The translations under genes and the position numbers were made by a program. A DNA stretch of 64,000 nucleotides from Chlorobium ferrooxidans DSM 13031 (lineage in GTDB: Bacteria > Bacteroidota > Chlorobiia > Chlorobiales > Chlorobiaceae): positions 1 through 64,000 of the forward strand of contig NZ_AASE01000001.1 of the NCBI RefSeq assembly GCF_000168715.1. The letters run 5' to 3'. Positions 57,252 to 64,000 of this stretch are shown one piece after another. The notes below the pieces were generated by a model that had not been told where the DNA came from, made no database searches, and was given only the letters and a program-made list of their open reading frames with translations. How positions within the stretch are numbered: position 1 is the first letter of the stretch; every line of letters begins with the position of its first letter.

Positions 57252-58634
57252 ATGCTACTAAGACATACTACAAAAGAGGTTAAAGAGCGTGAAGGGTTGA
57301 CCATCAACCCGGCAAAAACCTGCCAGCCGATCGGTGCGATGTATGCCGCTCTCGGTGTTCACGGCTGTCTGCCTCACAGCCACGGCTCTCAGGGGTGCTG
57401 CTCCTATCATCGCAGCACCCTCACCCGCCACTATAAGGAGCCTGTAATGGCGGCTACCAGTTCTTTTACCGAAGGTGCATCGGTGTTCGGAGGCCAGGCA
57501 AACCTGCTGGCTGCCATCGAAACCATCTTTTCGGTCTATGATCCCGATATCATTGCCGTGCACTCGACATGTTTGAGTGAAACCATCGGTGATGACTTGC
57601 AGCAGATCACAAGAAAAGCAAGGGATGACGGGAAAATTCCGGAAGGAAAGCATGTCATTTTTGCCAGCACCCCAAGCTTTATCGGTTCACATGTTACCGG
57701 TTATGCAAACATGGTGGCCGGCATAGCCGATCAGTTTGCAGTTTCAACCGGCAGCAAGAAAAACCAGATCAACATTATTGCCGGGTGGATGGAACCTTCG
57801 GACATGCGTGAAATCAAGCGTCTGTCAAAAGAGCTCGGTGTAAACATTGTGCTCTTCCCTGACACCTCTGACGTGCTTGATGCACCGCAGACCGGAACAC
57901 ATGTTTTCTATCCGAAAGGCGGAACAACTGTTGCCGAACTTCAGAGCACCGGCGACAGCCTCTCTTCGCTTGCCCTCGGAAGTATCAGTGCTGAACCGGC
58001 AGCCATTGCACTGGAAAAGAAGTGCAAGGTGCCGTTTGAAACACTTGACATGCCGATAGGCCTGAGAGCAACAGACCGCTTCATCATGGCGCTCAGCAAG
58101 GCCGGAAATGTAACGGTACCCGATGAGATCACTGCTGACCGGGGACGTCTTGTCGATGTCATTGCTGATATGGAGCAGTACCTCTACGGGAAAAGAGTTG
58201 CGCTCTTCGGCGACCCTGACCAGATCATTCCGCTGACCGAGTTCCTGCTCGACCTGAACATGAAGCCGGTTCACATTGTCAGCGGTACACCAGGGCAGCG
58301 TTTTGAAAAACAGATGCGCCAGATTCTTGATGAGCGCTCACCGGAGACAAAGTTCAAGAATGGCATTGGTGCAGATATGTTCCTCCTGCATCAGTGGATG
58401 AAGAATGAACCGGTTGACCTGCTGATCGGCAACACCTACGGCAAATACATGGCCCGTGACGAAGATGTTCCGTTCATCCGCTTCGGTTTCCCGATTCTCG
58501 ACCGTATCGGCCACAGCTACTTCCCGAGTGTCGGGTACAGCGGCGGCCTGAGGCTGGTTGAGAAGATCCTGACCGCCATTCTGGATCGCCAGGACAGGGA
58601 TGCACTGGAAGAGAAGTTTGAACTGGTGATGTAA
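57252..58634 (+). CDS. nifK: Nitrogenase MoFe protein beta chain
   Basis: 460 aa, shorter than Azotobacter NifK and lacking its N-terminal extension, as usual in this nitrogenase group. P-cluster cysteines in KTCQPIGAMYAALG (about 20), HGCLPHSHGSQGCCSYH (about 41-57) and AVHSTCLSETIGDD (about 103-116). The ATG at 57252 (MLLRHTTKEVKERE) is 25 bases after nifD; an upstream frame overlapping nifD is rejected. A 122-base gap with three hairpins follows before nifE. Confidence 0.98.
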   Translation: MLLRHTTKEVKEREGLTINPAKTCQPIGAMYAALGVHGCLPHSHGSQGCCSYHRSTLTRHYKEPVMAATSSFTEGASVFGGQANLLAAIETIFSVYDPDIIAVHSTCLSETIGDDLQQITRKARDDGKIPEGKHVIFASTPSFIGSHVTGYANMVAGIADQFAVSTGSKKNQINIIAGWMEPSDMREIKRLSKELGVNIVLFPDTSDVLDAPQTGTHVFYPKGGTTVAELQSTGDSLSSLALGSISAEPAAIALEKKCKVPFETLDMPIGLRATDRFIMALSKAGNVTVPDEITADRGRLVDVIADMEQYLYGKRVALFGDPDQIIPLTEFLLDLNMKPVHIVSGTPGQRFEKQMRQILDERSPETKFKNGIGADMFLLHQWMKNEPVDLLIGNTYGKYMARDEDVPFIRFGFPILDRIGHSYFPSVGYSGGLRLVEKILTAILDRQDRDALEEKFELVM

Positions 58635-58639
58635 TCTTC

Positions 58640-58730
58640 AGCTCCGTGGGAGCGGGAGATAGGTAGCGCAGGGTTTCAACCCTGGGTTTATGGGATGCAA
58701 ACCCCGATTCGTCGGGGATGCTCCCTGTAG
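58640..58730. repeat. Hairpin-rich repeat between nifK and nifE
   Basis: AGCTCCGTGGGAGCG (58640-58654) with GGTAGCGC (58662-58669), then a hairpin CAGGGTT-TC-AACCCTG (about 58668-58684) and a hairpin CCCCGA-TTCG-TCGGGG (58702-58717) ending ATGCTCCCTG. It shares AGCTCC-N3-GGAGCG-N-GGTAGCGC with the element near 9184-9213 (minus strand). Likely a Chlorobi interspersed repeat; inside the operon it may act as a partial terminator or stabilise the nifHDK part of the mRNA. Confidence 0.65.
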
Positions 58731-58756
58731 TAACATTTTTATCAGGAGTAGCGGCT

Positions 58757-60118
58757 ATGGAACATATTGGTATTCTTGAGGGAAGAGAGAAGCAGGTCTT
58801 TGAAAAAAAGATAGGTGCGGAGCTCTCCGACATAGCCTGCGAGACCTCCAGCCTCTCAGGTTCGGTTAGCCAGCGTGCCTGCGTCTTCTGTGGATCAAGG
58901 GTTGTGCTCTACCCTGTGGCCGATGCCATTCATATTGTTCACGGGCCGATAGGTTGCGCGGCATATACCTGGGATATCCGGGGCGCCGTATCATCAGGAC
59001 CTGAACTGCACCGGTTAAGTTTTTCTACCGACCTGCAGGAGATGGACGTCATCTATGGCGGTGAAAAAAAGCTCTATTTATCACTTATTGAATTGATTGA
59101 GCAGTATAAACCGAAAGCTGCCTTTATTTATTCGACCTGCATTGTCGGCCTTATCGGTGACGATATCGACGCCGTATGCAAAAAAGTTGCCGCAGAAACA
59201 GGAATTCCGGTACTGCCGGTTCATTCCGAAGGGTTCAAGGGCACCAAGAAAGATGGCTACAAAGCCGCATGCTTTGCGCTGATGAAGCTGATCGGCACAG
59301 GATCGACCGAAGGGATCAGCAAATTGAGCATCAACATTCTCGGCGAATTCAACCTTGCCGGAGAGGCATGGATCATCAGAAAGTACTATGAAAGAATGGG
59401 TATCGAGGTTGTCTCCACCCTGACCGGTGACGGGCGAATCGATGCGGTAAAACGCGCACACGGAGCTTCACTCAATGTGGTACAGTGTTCGGGTTCAATG
59501 ACTTCGCTTGCCAAGGATATGGAGGAGAAATATGGCATCCCCTATATCAGGGTATCCTATTTCGGTATTGAGGATATGTCAAAATCGCTCTACGATGTTG
59601 CTCTCCACTTTCCGGATCATCCGGAGATCATGGAAGCAGCAAAGCAGGTCGTCAGCGAGGAGGTAAAAAAGCTTTACCCTGAACTGCAGAAATTCAAAAA
59701 AGCACTGACCGGCAAAAAAGCAGCTATCTATGTCGGTGGCGCATTTAAAACATTCTCTCTTATCAAAGCCCTGCGTTCAATCGGCATGTCGGTCGTACTT
59801 GCCGGATCCCAGACAGGCAATAAAGATGATTACAAACGACTCAAGGAGATGTGCGATGAGGGGACGGTGATTGTGGACGACTCCAACCCTGTTGAGCTCT
59901 CGAAATTCATCCTTGAAAAAGAGGCCGACCTGCTTATCGGAGGGGTCAAGGAGCGCCCGATCGCCTTCAAGCTCGGCATCGGATTCTGCGATCATAACCA
60001 TGAGAGAAAAATCCCTCTCGCCGGATTTGTCGGTATGTACAATTTTGCACTGGAGGTCTACCAGTCGGTCATGAGTCCGGTATGGCAGTTCGCTCCACGA
60101 AAAGGAGGTAACCGTTGA
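58757..60118 (+). CDS. nifE: FeMo-cofactor scaffold protein NifE
   Basis: 453-aa NifD homologue that with NifN holds the NifB-cofactor while Mo and homocitrate are added. Cluster-binding cysteines in SQRACVFCGSRVVLYP (about 35-50), IVHGPIGCAAYTW (about 59-71) and YSTCIVGLIGDD (about 127). CSGSMTSLAKDMEEKYGIPY (about 242-261) matches the cofactor region. Start at 58757 (MEHIGILEGREKQ) with AGGAG about nine bases upstream; an in-frame extension to 58718 is rejected. Overlaps nifN. Confidence 0.96.
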   Translation: MEHIGILEGREKQVFEKKIGAELSDIACETSSLSGSVSQRACVFCGSRVVLYPVADAIHIVHGPIGCAAYTWDIRGAVSSGPELHRLSFSTDLQEMDVIYGGEKKLYLSLIELIEQYKPKAAFIYSTCIVGLIGDDIDAVCKKVAAETGIPVLPVHSEGFKGTKKDGYKAACFALMKLIGTGSTEGISKLSINILGEFNLAGEAWIIRKYYERMGIEVVSTLTGDGRIDAVKRAHGASLNVVQCSGSMTSLAKDMEEKYGIPYIRVSYFGIEDMSKSLYDVALHFPDHPEIMEAAKQVVSEEVKKLYPELQKFKKALTGKKAAIYVGGAFKTFSLIKALRSIGMSVVLAGSQTGNKDDYKRLKEMCDEGTVIVDDSNPVELSKFILEKEADLLIGGVKERPIAFKLGIGFCDHNHERKIPLAGFVGMYNFALEVYQSVMSPVWQFAPRKGGNR

Positions 60119-61467
60119 AACACGCAAAAACAGCAACACAGAATGCCTGCAAGCTCTGCAACCCGCTCGGGGCATGCCTTGCCTTCCGCGGCATAGAGAA
60201 CTGCGTGCCGTTCCTCCATGGCTCCCAGGGGTGCGCGACCTACATTCGCCGTTACCTGATCAGCCACTACAAGGAGCCGATTGATATCGCTTCGTCCAAC
60301 TTCCATGAAGAGAGCGCGGTATTCGGCGGCAGCCATAACCTGCAGGTCGGACTGAAAAACGTCACCGCGCAGTACAAACCGGAAGTAATCGGCATCGCGA
60401 CCACCTGCCTGAGCGAGACCATAGGAGATGATGTCCCCATGATCCTGCGGGAGTATACAAAGACATACAGAAACGGCACTCCCATGCCGATCATGATTCA
60501 TGCGTCAACTCCAAGCTATCAGGGCAGTCATATCGACGGCTTCCATGCCGCCGTAAGGGCTACGGTTGTGACATTGGCAGAGAAGGGTGAGCGTCAGAAC
60601 CTTGTCAATATGTTCCCGAACATGGTTTCACCGGCAGATCTGCGCTACCTCAAAGAGATCTTCACTGATTTCAGACTCCCCTGTATGCTCCTGCCTGACT
60701 ATTCACAGACGATGGATGGCGGACCGTGGGGCGAGTACCACCGTATTCCGCCGGGAGGCACTCCGGCAAGCGCCATAGCAAATGCCGGAAAAGCAACAGC
60801 AAGCATTGAGTTCACCTCAACACTTGCCGCATCGAAATCGGCAGCCGGTTATCTCGAAGAGGCTTTTGGTGTGCCGCGTCACCAGCTCTCTCTGCCGATC
60901 GGCATCAAGGAGAGCGACAAATTTTTCGATCTGCTCGAAACCCTGACAGAGCAGCCCCGGCCGGAAAAATATGAGGATGAACGGCGCCGTCTGGTTGATG
61001 CCTATGCCGATGGTCACAAATATGTCTTTGAGAAAAAGGTGATCCTCTACGGAGAGGAGGATCTTGTTGTCGCCATGACCGCATTTCTTCGCGAAATCGG
61101 CATGATGCCGGTTCTCTGCGCCTCGGGAGGAAAAAGCGGGCAGCTCAAACAGCGGCTCATTGAGCTGATTCCGGACCTGGAGGAACAGGGAATCAAGGTG
61201 CGTGAAGGGGTCGACTTTATGGATATAGAGGATGAGGCCAAAATACTGAAACCGGATTTCCTGATCGGCAACAGTAAAGGCTATACCATGTCACGAAAAA
61301 ACAATATCCCGCTGCTCAGAATCGGCTTCCCGATTCATGACCGGTTTGGCGGACAGAGAGCGCATCATATCGGGTACAGAGGAACCCAGGAGCTCTTCGA
61401 CCGGATTGTCAACACCGTTATCGAACAGCGGCAGAATGCTTCATCAATCGGCTATACTTATATGTAA
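60115..61467 (+). CDS. nifN: FeMo-cofactor scaffold protein NifN
   Basis: 450 aa NifK homologue, second half of the NifEN scaffold. KLCNPLGACLAFRGIENCVP (about 12-31), FLHGSQGCATYIRRYLISH (about 33-51), CLSETIGDDVPMIL (about 100-113). Starts at a TTG overlapping the nifE stop (GTTGA), with GGAGG six bases upstream, so translation is coupled to nifE. Stops 13 bases before nifB. No separate nifX follows. Confidence 0.95.
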   Translation: MKHAKTATQNACKLCNPLGACLAFRGIENCVPFLHGSQGCATYIRRYLISHYKEPIDIASSNFHEESAVFGGSHNLQVGLKNVTAQYKPEVIGIATTCLSETIGDDVPMILREYTKTYRNGTPMPIMIHASTPSYQGSHIDGFHAAVRATVVTLAEKGERQNLVNMFPNMVSPADLRYLKEIFTDFRLPCMLLPDYSQTMDGGPWGEYHRIPPGGTPASAIANAGKATASIEFTSTLAASKSAAGYLEEAFGVPRHQLSLPIGIKESDKFFDLLETLTEQPRPEKYEDERRRLVDAYADGHKYVFEKKVILYGEEDLVVAMTAFLREIGMMPVLCASGGKSGQLKQRLIELIPDLEEQGIKVREGVDFMDIEDEAKILKPDFLIGNSKGYTMSRKNNIPLLRIGFPIHDRFGGQRAHHIGYRGTQELFDRIVNTVIEQRQNASSIGYTYM

Positions 61468-61480
61468 AAGGGAGGAAACC

Positions 61481-62755
61481 ATGACACTGAAAATCGCAAA
61501 CCACCCCTGTTTCAACGATGCCTCCCGCCACAAGTTCGGGCGTATCCACCTCCCTATTGCACCGAAATGCAATATCCAGTGCAACTACTGCAATCGTAAA
61601 TTCGACTGCATGAATGAAAACCGCCCTGGTGTTACGAGTAAAATCCTCTCGCCGCAGCAGGCAATGCACTATCTCGATCAGGCAATGATCCTCTCTCCGA
61701 ACATCGCCGTCGTCGGTATTGCCGGCCCCGGAGATCCCTTCGCCAATCCGAACGAGACCATGGAAACCCTTCGTCTCGTAAGGGCAAAATATCCCGAGAT
61801 GCTGCTCTGTGTGGCAACCAACGGCCTTGACCTGCTGCCTTACATTGATGAACTTGCCGAACTTCAGGTCAGCCATGTAACCATCACCATCAATGCAATC
61901 GATCCTGAAATCGGTTCGGAAATCTATGCATGGGTTCGGTACAACAAGAAGATGTACCGCGACATTGACGCAGCAAGAGTGCTTATCGGCAACCAGCTTG
62001 AAGCCCTTAAACGGTTGAAGGAGGCCGGTGTCACCGCAAAAGTGAACTCGATCATCATTCCGGGGATCAACGATACCCACGTGATCGAAGTCGCCCGTAA
62101 AGTGGCTGAACTGGGTGCTGATATTCTGAACTGCATGCCCTACTACAGCACCACCGAAACCGTTTTTGAAAACATTCCGGAGCCATCGGTGGATATGGTC
62201 GCTGAAATCCAGAAAGCCACAAGCGAATATCTGCCGCAGATGAAACACTGCTCCCGCTGCCGCGCCGACGCAGTCGGTATAATCGGTGAAATCAACAGCG
62301 AAGAGATGATGCAGAAACTGGCTGAAGCCGCAGCACTCCCAAAAAATCCGACTGATGTTCGTCCCTTTGTCGCCGTCAGCTCTCTGGAAGGTGTTCTGAT
62401 CAACCAGCACCTCGGTGAAGCCGAACGCTTTCTCATATACGGAATGGATTATGACAAAAATGAGTGCGTGCTGGTCGATTCAAGAACAGCTCCCCCAACC
62501 GGCGGAGGCCAGCAGCGCTGGGAGGAATTGGCCGGTATTCTCAAAGACTGCCGGGCCCTGCTCGTCAATGGAGCGGGAGGCTCACCGACCAAAGTGCTGA
62601 ATGAGCATGGCATAGAGGTTATGGTGCTGGAAGGGATCATCGAGGAGGCCGTCTACGGCGTCTTCTGCGGCCAGGATCTGAAACACCTCATGAAAAGCAG
62701 CCAGATTCACGCATGCGGTTCAAGCTGCAGCGGAACCGGCGGAGGTTGCGGGTAA
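61481..62755 (+). CDS. nifB: NifB radical-SAM cofactor synthase fused to NifX-like domain
   Basis: 424 aa. Radical SAM domain with CNIQCNYC (about 28-35; CxxxCxxC) builds the 8Fe core (NifB-co) with its central carbide. Around residue 290 a second domain begins (VAVSSLEGVLINQHLGEAER, about 288-307) that matches NifX/NafY-type cofactor carriers, ending in a Cys/Gly tail (HACGSSCSGTGGGCG). This fused form is known in several nif lineages. The ATG at 61481 has GGGAGG seven bases before; a longer frame running back into nifN is rejected. Confidence 0.96.
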   Translation: MTLKIANHPCFNDASRHKFGRIHLPIAPKCNIQCNYCNRKFDCMNENRPGVTSKILSPQQAMHYLDQAMILSPNIAVVGIAGPGDPFANPNETMETLRLVRAKYPEMLLCVATNGLDLLPYIDELAELQVSHVTITINAIDPEIGSEIYAWVRYNKKMYRDIDAARVLIGNQLEALKRLKEAGVTAKVNSIIIPGINDTHVIEVARKVAELGADILNCMPYYSTTETVFENIPEPSVDMVAEIQKATSEYLPQMKHCSRCRADAVGIIGEINSEEMMQKLAEAAALPKNPTDVRPFVAVSSLEGVLINQHLGEAERFLIYGMDYDKNECVLVDSRTAPPTGGGQQRWEELAGILKDCRALLVNGAGGSPTKVLNEHGIEVMVLEGIIEEAVYGVFCGQDLKHLMKSSQIHACGSSCSGTGGGCG

Positions 62756-62794
62756 TAACAAACGATCTAAAAAAACAACAAAACAAAAACCATC

Positions 62795-63103
62795 ATGGAC
62801 AAACCGAAACATCACATTCTTGTCTGCGCAAGTTTTCGTGCACAGGGCACACCACAGGGAATCTGCCACAAAAAAGAGTCGCTCAGCCTTATCCCCTATA
62901 TCGAAAGCGAGCTCGCTGACCGAGGCATGAGCGACGTTGCCGTCTCGGCAACCGGATGCCTCAACCTCTGCGAAAAAGGGCCGGTCCTTGTTGTCTATCC
63001 TGAAAACTTCTGGTACGGTGAAATTGACAGCGAAGGTAAAATCGACGACATTCTTGATGCACTTGAAGAGGGTGAATCCTGCGAAGATCACCTGATCAAC
63101 TAA
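62795..63103 (+). CDS. Thioredoxin-like [2Fe-2S] ferredoxin
   Basis: 102 aa. Four cysteines at about 11 (LVCASFRAQG), 24 (GICHKK), 55 and 59 (TGCLNLCEKGP) form the ligand set of thioredoxin-fold 2Fe-2S ferredoxins (Shethna/Aquifex type). VLVVYPENFWYGEIDSEGKI is the family's C-terminal strand. Often found beside nifB and probably supplies electrons or protects nitrogenase; which is unknown. It is the last gene before a strong terminator. Confidence 0.9.
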   Translation: MDKPKHHILVCASFRAQGTPQGICHKKESLSLIPYIESELADRGMSDVAVSATGCLNLCEKGPVLVVYPENFWYGEIDSEGKIDDILDALEEGESCEDHLIN

Positions 63104-63111
63104 GTTTTCCG

Positions 63112-63158
63112 ATCTGCACTGCCTGTTGTATCAGACAACGGCAGTGCGGATTTTTTTT
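63112..63158 (+). terminator. Strong terminator of the nif operon
   Basis: ATCTGCACTGCC (63112-63123) pairs with GGCAGTGCGGAT (63140-63151), with an inner GTTG/CAAC pair, then T run to 63158. It ends the nifH-to-ferredoxin unit. Confidence 0.95.
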
Positions 63159-63165
63159 CAATCTC

Positions 63166-63189
63166 CGTTATTTCATATAATACATAACG
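63166..63189. promoter_or_regulatory. ModE-type operator before modA
   Basis: CGTTAT (63166-63171), 12-base AT-rich spacer, ATAACG (63184-63189). The 24-bp length, perfect outer arms and TACATAACG right half match the known ModE binding site before E. coli modA as I recall it. It would repress molybdate uptake when Mo is plentiful. No modE gene is in the window. Confidence 0.75.
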
Positions 63190-63207
63190 AAAACGAAAGA
63201 AGTCACC

Positions 63208-63972
63208 ATGAACATGACAATGATTCAAGCCATGAAAAAGGTCACCATCCTCTGCTTTGCTTTGCTGACGATGACCACCCTGACGGCAAAAGCCGGAGAG
63301 CTGAACCTCTCGGTTGCCGCAAGCCTTAAAGAGGTAATCAATGAATTGACTGTCAGTTATAGCGCAAAACATCCCGGCACTCTGTTTCTGAAAAATTTCG
63401 GACCATCCGGAACACTGGCCGGGCAGATTGAAAATGGCGGCCCTGCCGACCTGTTTATTGCTGCAAATAGAGAGTGGATGGATTATCTGAACAACAAAAA
63501 ACTGGTCGATGCATCAACTATCAAGACCTTTGCCTACAACTCGCTTGTCTTTACCGGCACGACCAATAAAGGGGTGAAATCAATAAAGGATCTCCCGAAA
63601 CTCGACAAAATCGGGATCGGCAGCCCGAAAAGCGTTCCGGCCGGTGAGTATGCTACGGCTGCCATAACCAAAGCAGGCGTAATCTCTCAACTCACCAACA
63701 AGCTCGTCATGGCCAAGGATGTTCGCGAATGCCTTATGTACGCAGAACTCGGAGAGGTCGACGGCTCTTTCGTCTACAAAACCGATGCACTGCTGGCAAA
63801 AAAATCGAAACTGCTCTTTACCGTTCCGCAGGCTCTCTATCCCCGTGTTGTTTATCCGATGGCACTGACCAATAAAGCCGCACAGAACCGTGAAGCAAAA
63901 GCTTTCATTGCTTATCTTCAGGGCAAGGAAGCCAGATCGGTTCTCACCAAATACGGATTTATCCTTAAATAA
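63208..63972 (+). CDS. modA: Molybdate-binding periplasmic protein
   Basis: 254 aa ABC-transporter solute-binding protein. Signal peptide (MKKVTILCFALLTMTTLTAKA). Ligand loops: SVAASLKEVINEL (about 36-48), FGPSGTLAGQIENGGPADLF (about 64-83), SPKSVPAGEYA (about 132) and the final Tyr region (about 160-190). Supplies molybdate for FeMo-cofactor. modB and modC should follow beyond 64000. An internal start at 63232 would also give a good signal peptide. Confidence 0.94.
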   Translation: MNMTMIQAMKKVTILCFALLTMTTLTAKAGELNLSVAASLKEVINELTVSYSAKHPGTLFLKNFGPSGTLAGQIENGGPADLFIAANREWMDYLNNKKLVDASTIKTFAYNSLVFTGTTNKGVKSIKDLPKLDKIGIGSPKSVPAGEYATAAITKAGVISQLTNKLVMAKDVRECLMYAELGEVDGSFVYKTDALLAKKSKLLFTVPQALYPRVVYPMALTNKAAQNREAKAFIAYLQGKEARSVLTKYGFILK

Positions 63973-64000
63973 GAACAATCACCAGGCACTGAACACAGGA

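Noticed and set aside
61418-62410. 330-codon open frame antisense to nifB
   Set aside because: Fully inside nifB, no family motif, typical shadow frame of a GC-balanced gene.

Overview
The window reads as chromosomal DNA of a green sulfur bacterium (Chlorobiaceae, Chlorobium/Pelodictyon-like). This is an inference from gene content: a compact nitrogenase operon in the order nifH-nifI1-nifI2-nifD-nifK-nifE-nifN-nifB-ferredoxin followed by modA, with two PII-like nifI genes between nifH and nifD and a NifB carrying a C-terminal NifX-like domain; a UvrA without the first zinc knuckle; LptD (so an outer membrane); and CIRCE-controlled groES. No 16S gene is present, so the species cannot be named.

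Layout. 0-18.5 kb is mostly housekeeping: groES with its CIRCE operator (and an apparent one-base frameshift at the window edge), uvrA, an Rrf2 regulator divergent from an alpha/beta hydrolase, lptD, trpB, tRNA-Gly, a tail-specific protease, an H-NS-like protein, a LuxR-type regulator, an ankyrin protein, an SRAP protein, a degenerate ECF-sigma-like protein, a TMEM175-like channel and a periplasmic beta-carbonic anhydrase. Two short elements with matching terminal inverted repeats (9121-9252 and 15806-15947) look like copies of one miniature repeat family.

18.6-32.3 kb is an accessory island. It holds a ParD-like antitoxin next to a ParE toxin gene broken by one stop codon, an orphan TonB-domain protein, an IS3-type transposase remnant, and then four large genes on the minus strand: a DUF2971 protein, a zinc-hook AAA/SMC-like ATPase (RloC/PrrC class), and the two-gene Hachiman anti-phage system hamA-hamB. 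Next to them a tRNA-Ser(CGA) is followed by three tandem copies of a ~198-bp unit, each ending in the tRNA 3' end and each carrying a terminator. A decayed fourth copy lies at 32.2 kb. The 1.8 kb between copies three and four contains broken genes: an AAA_14 ATPase fragment, a zeta-like kinase with a premature stop and its partner, and a brnTA remnant.

32.3-46.4 kb: two M48 metalloproteases, an autotransporter-like protein, three paralogous PstS-like phosphate-binding proteins without transporter genes, a glutamine amidotransferase overlapping a class II photolyase, RNase R, CorA and a DUF3592 membrane protein.

46.7-64 kb is the nitrogen-fixation region: nifV and nifA, a hybrid histidine kinase with an unrecognised N-terminal domain, an aldo/keto reductase, a repetitive hydrophobic Cys-tailed protein, then a sigma-54 promoter (53873-53887) and the nif operon. 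NifA would activate that promoter; NifI1/NifI2 would switch nitrogenase activity by nitrogen status; NifE/N/B/V build FeMo-cofactor; ModA supplies molybdate and sits behind a ModE-type operator. A hairpin-rich repeat sits inside the operon between nifK and nifE.
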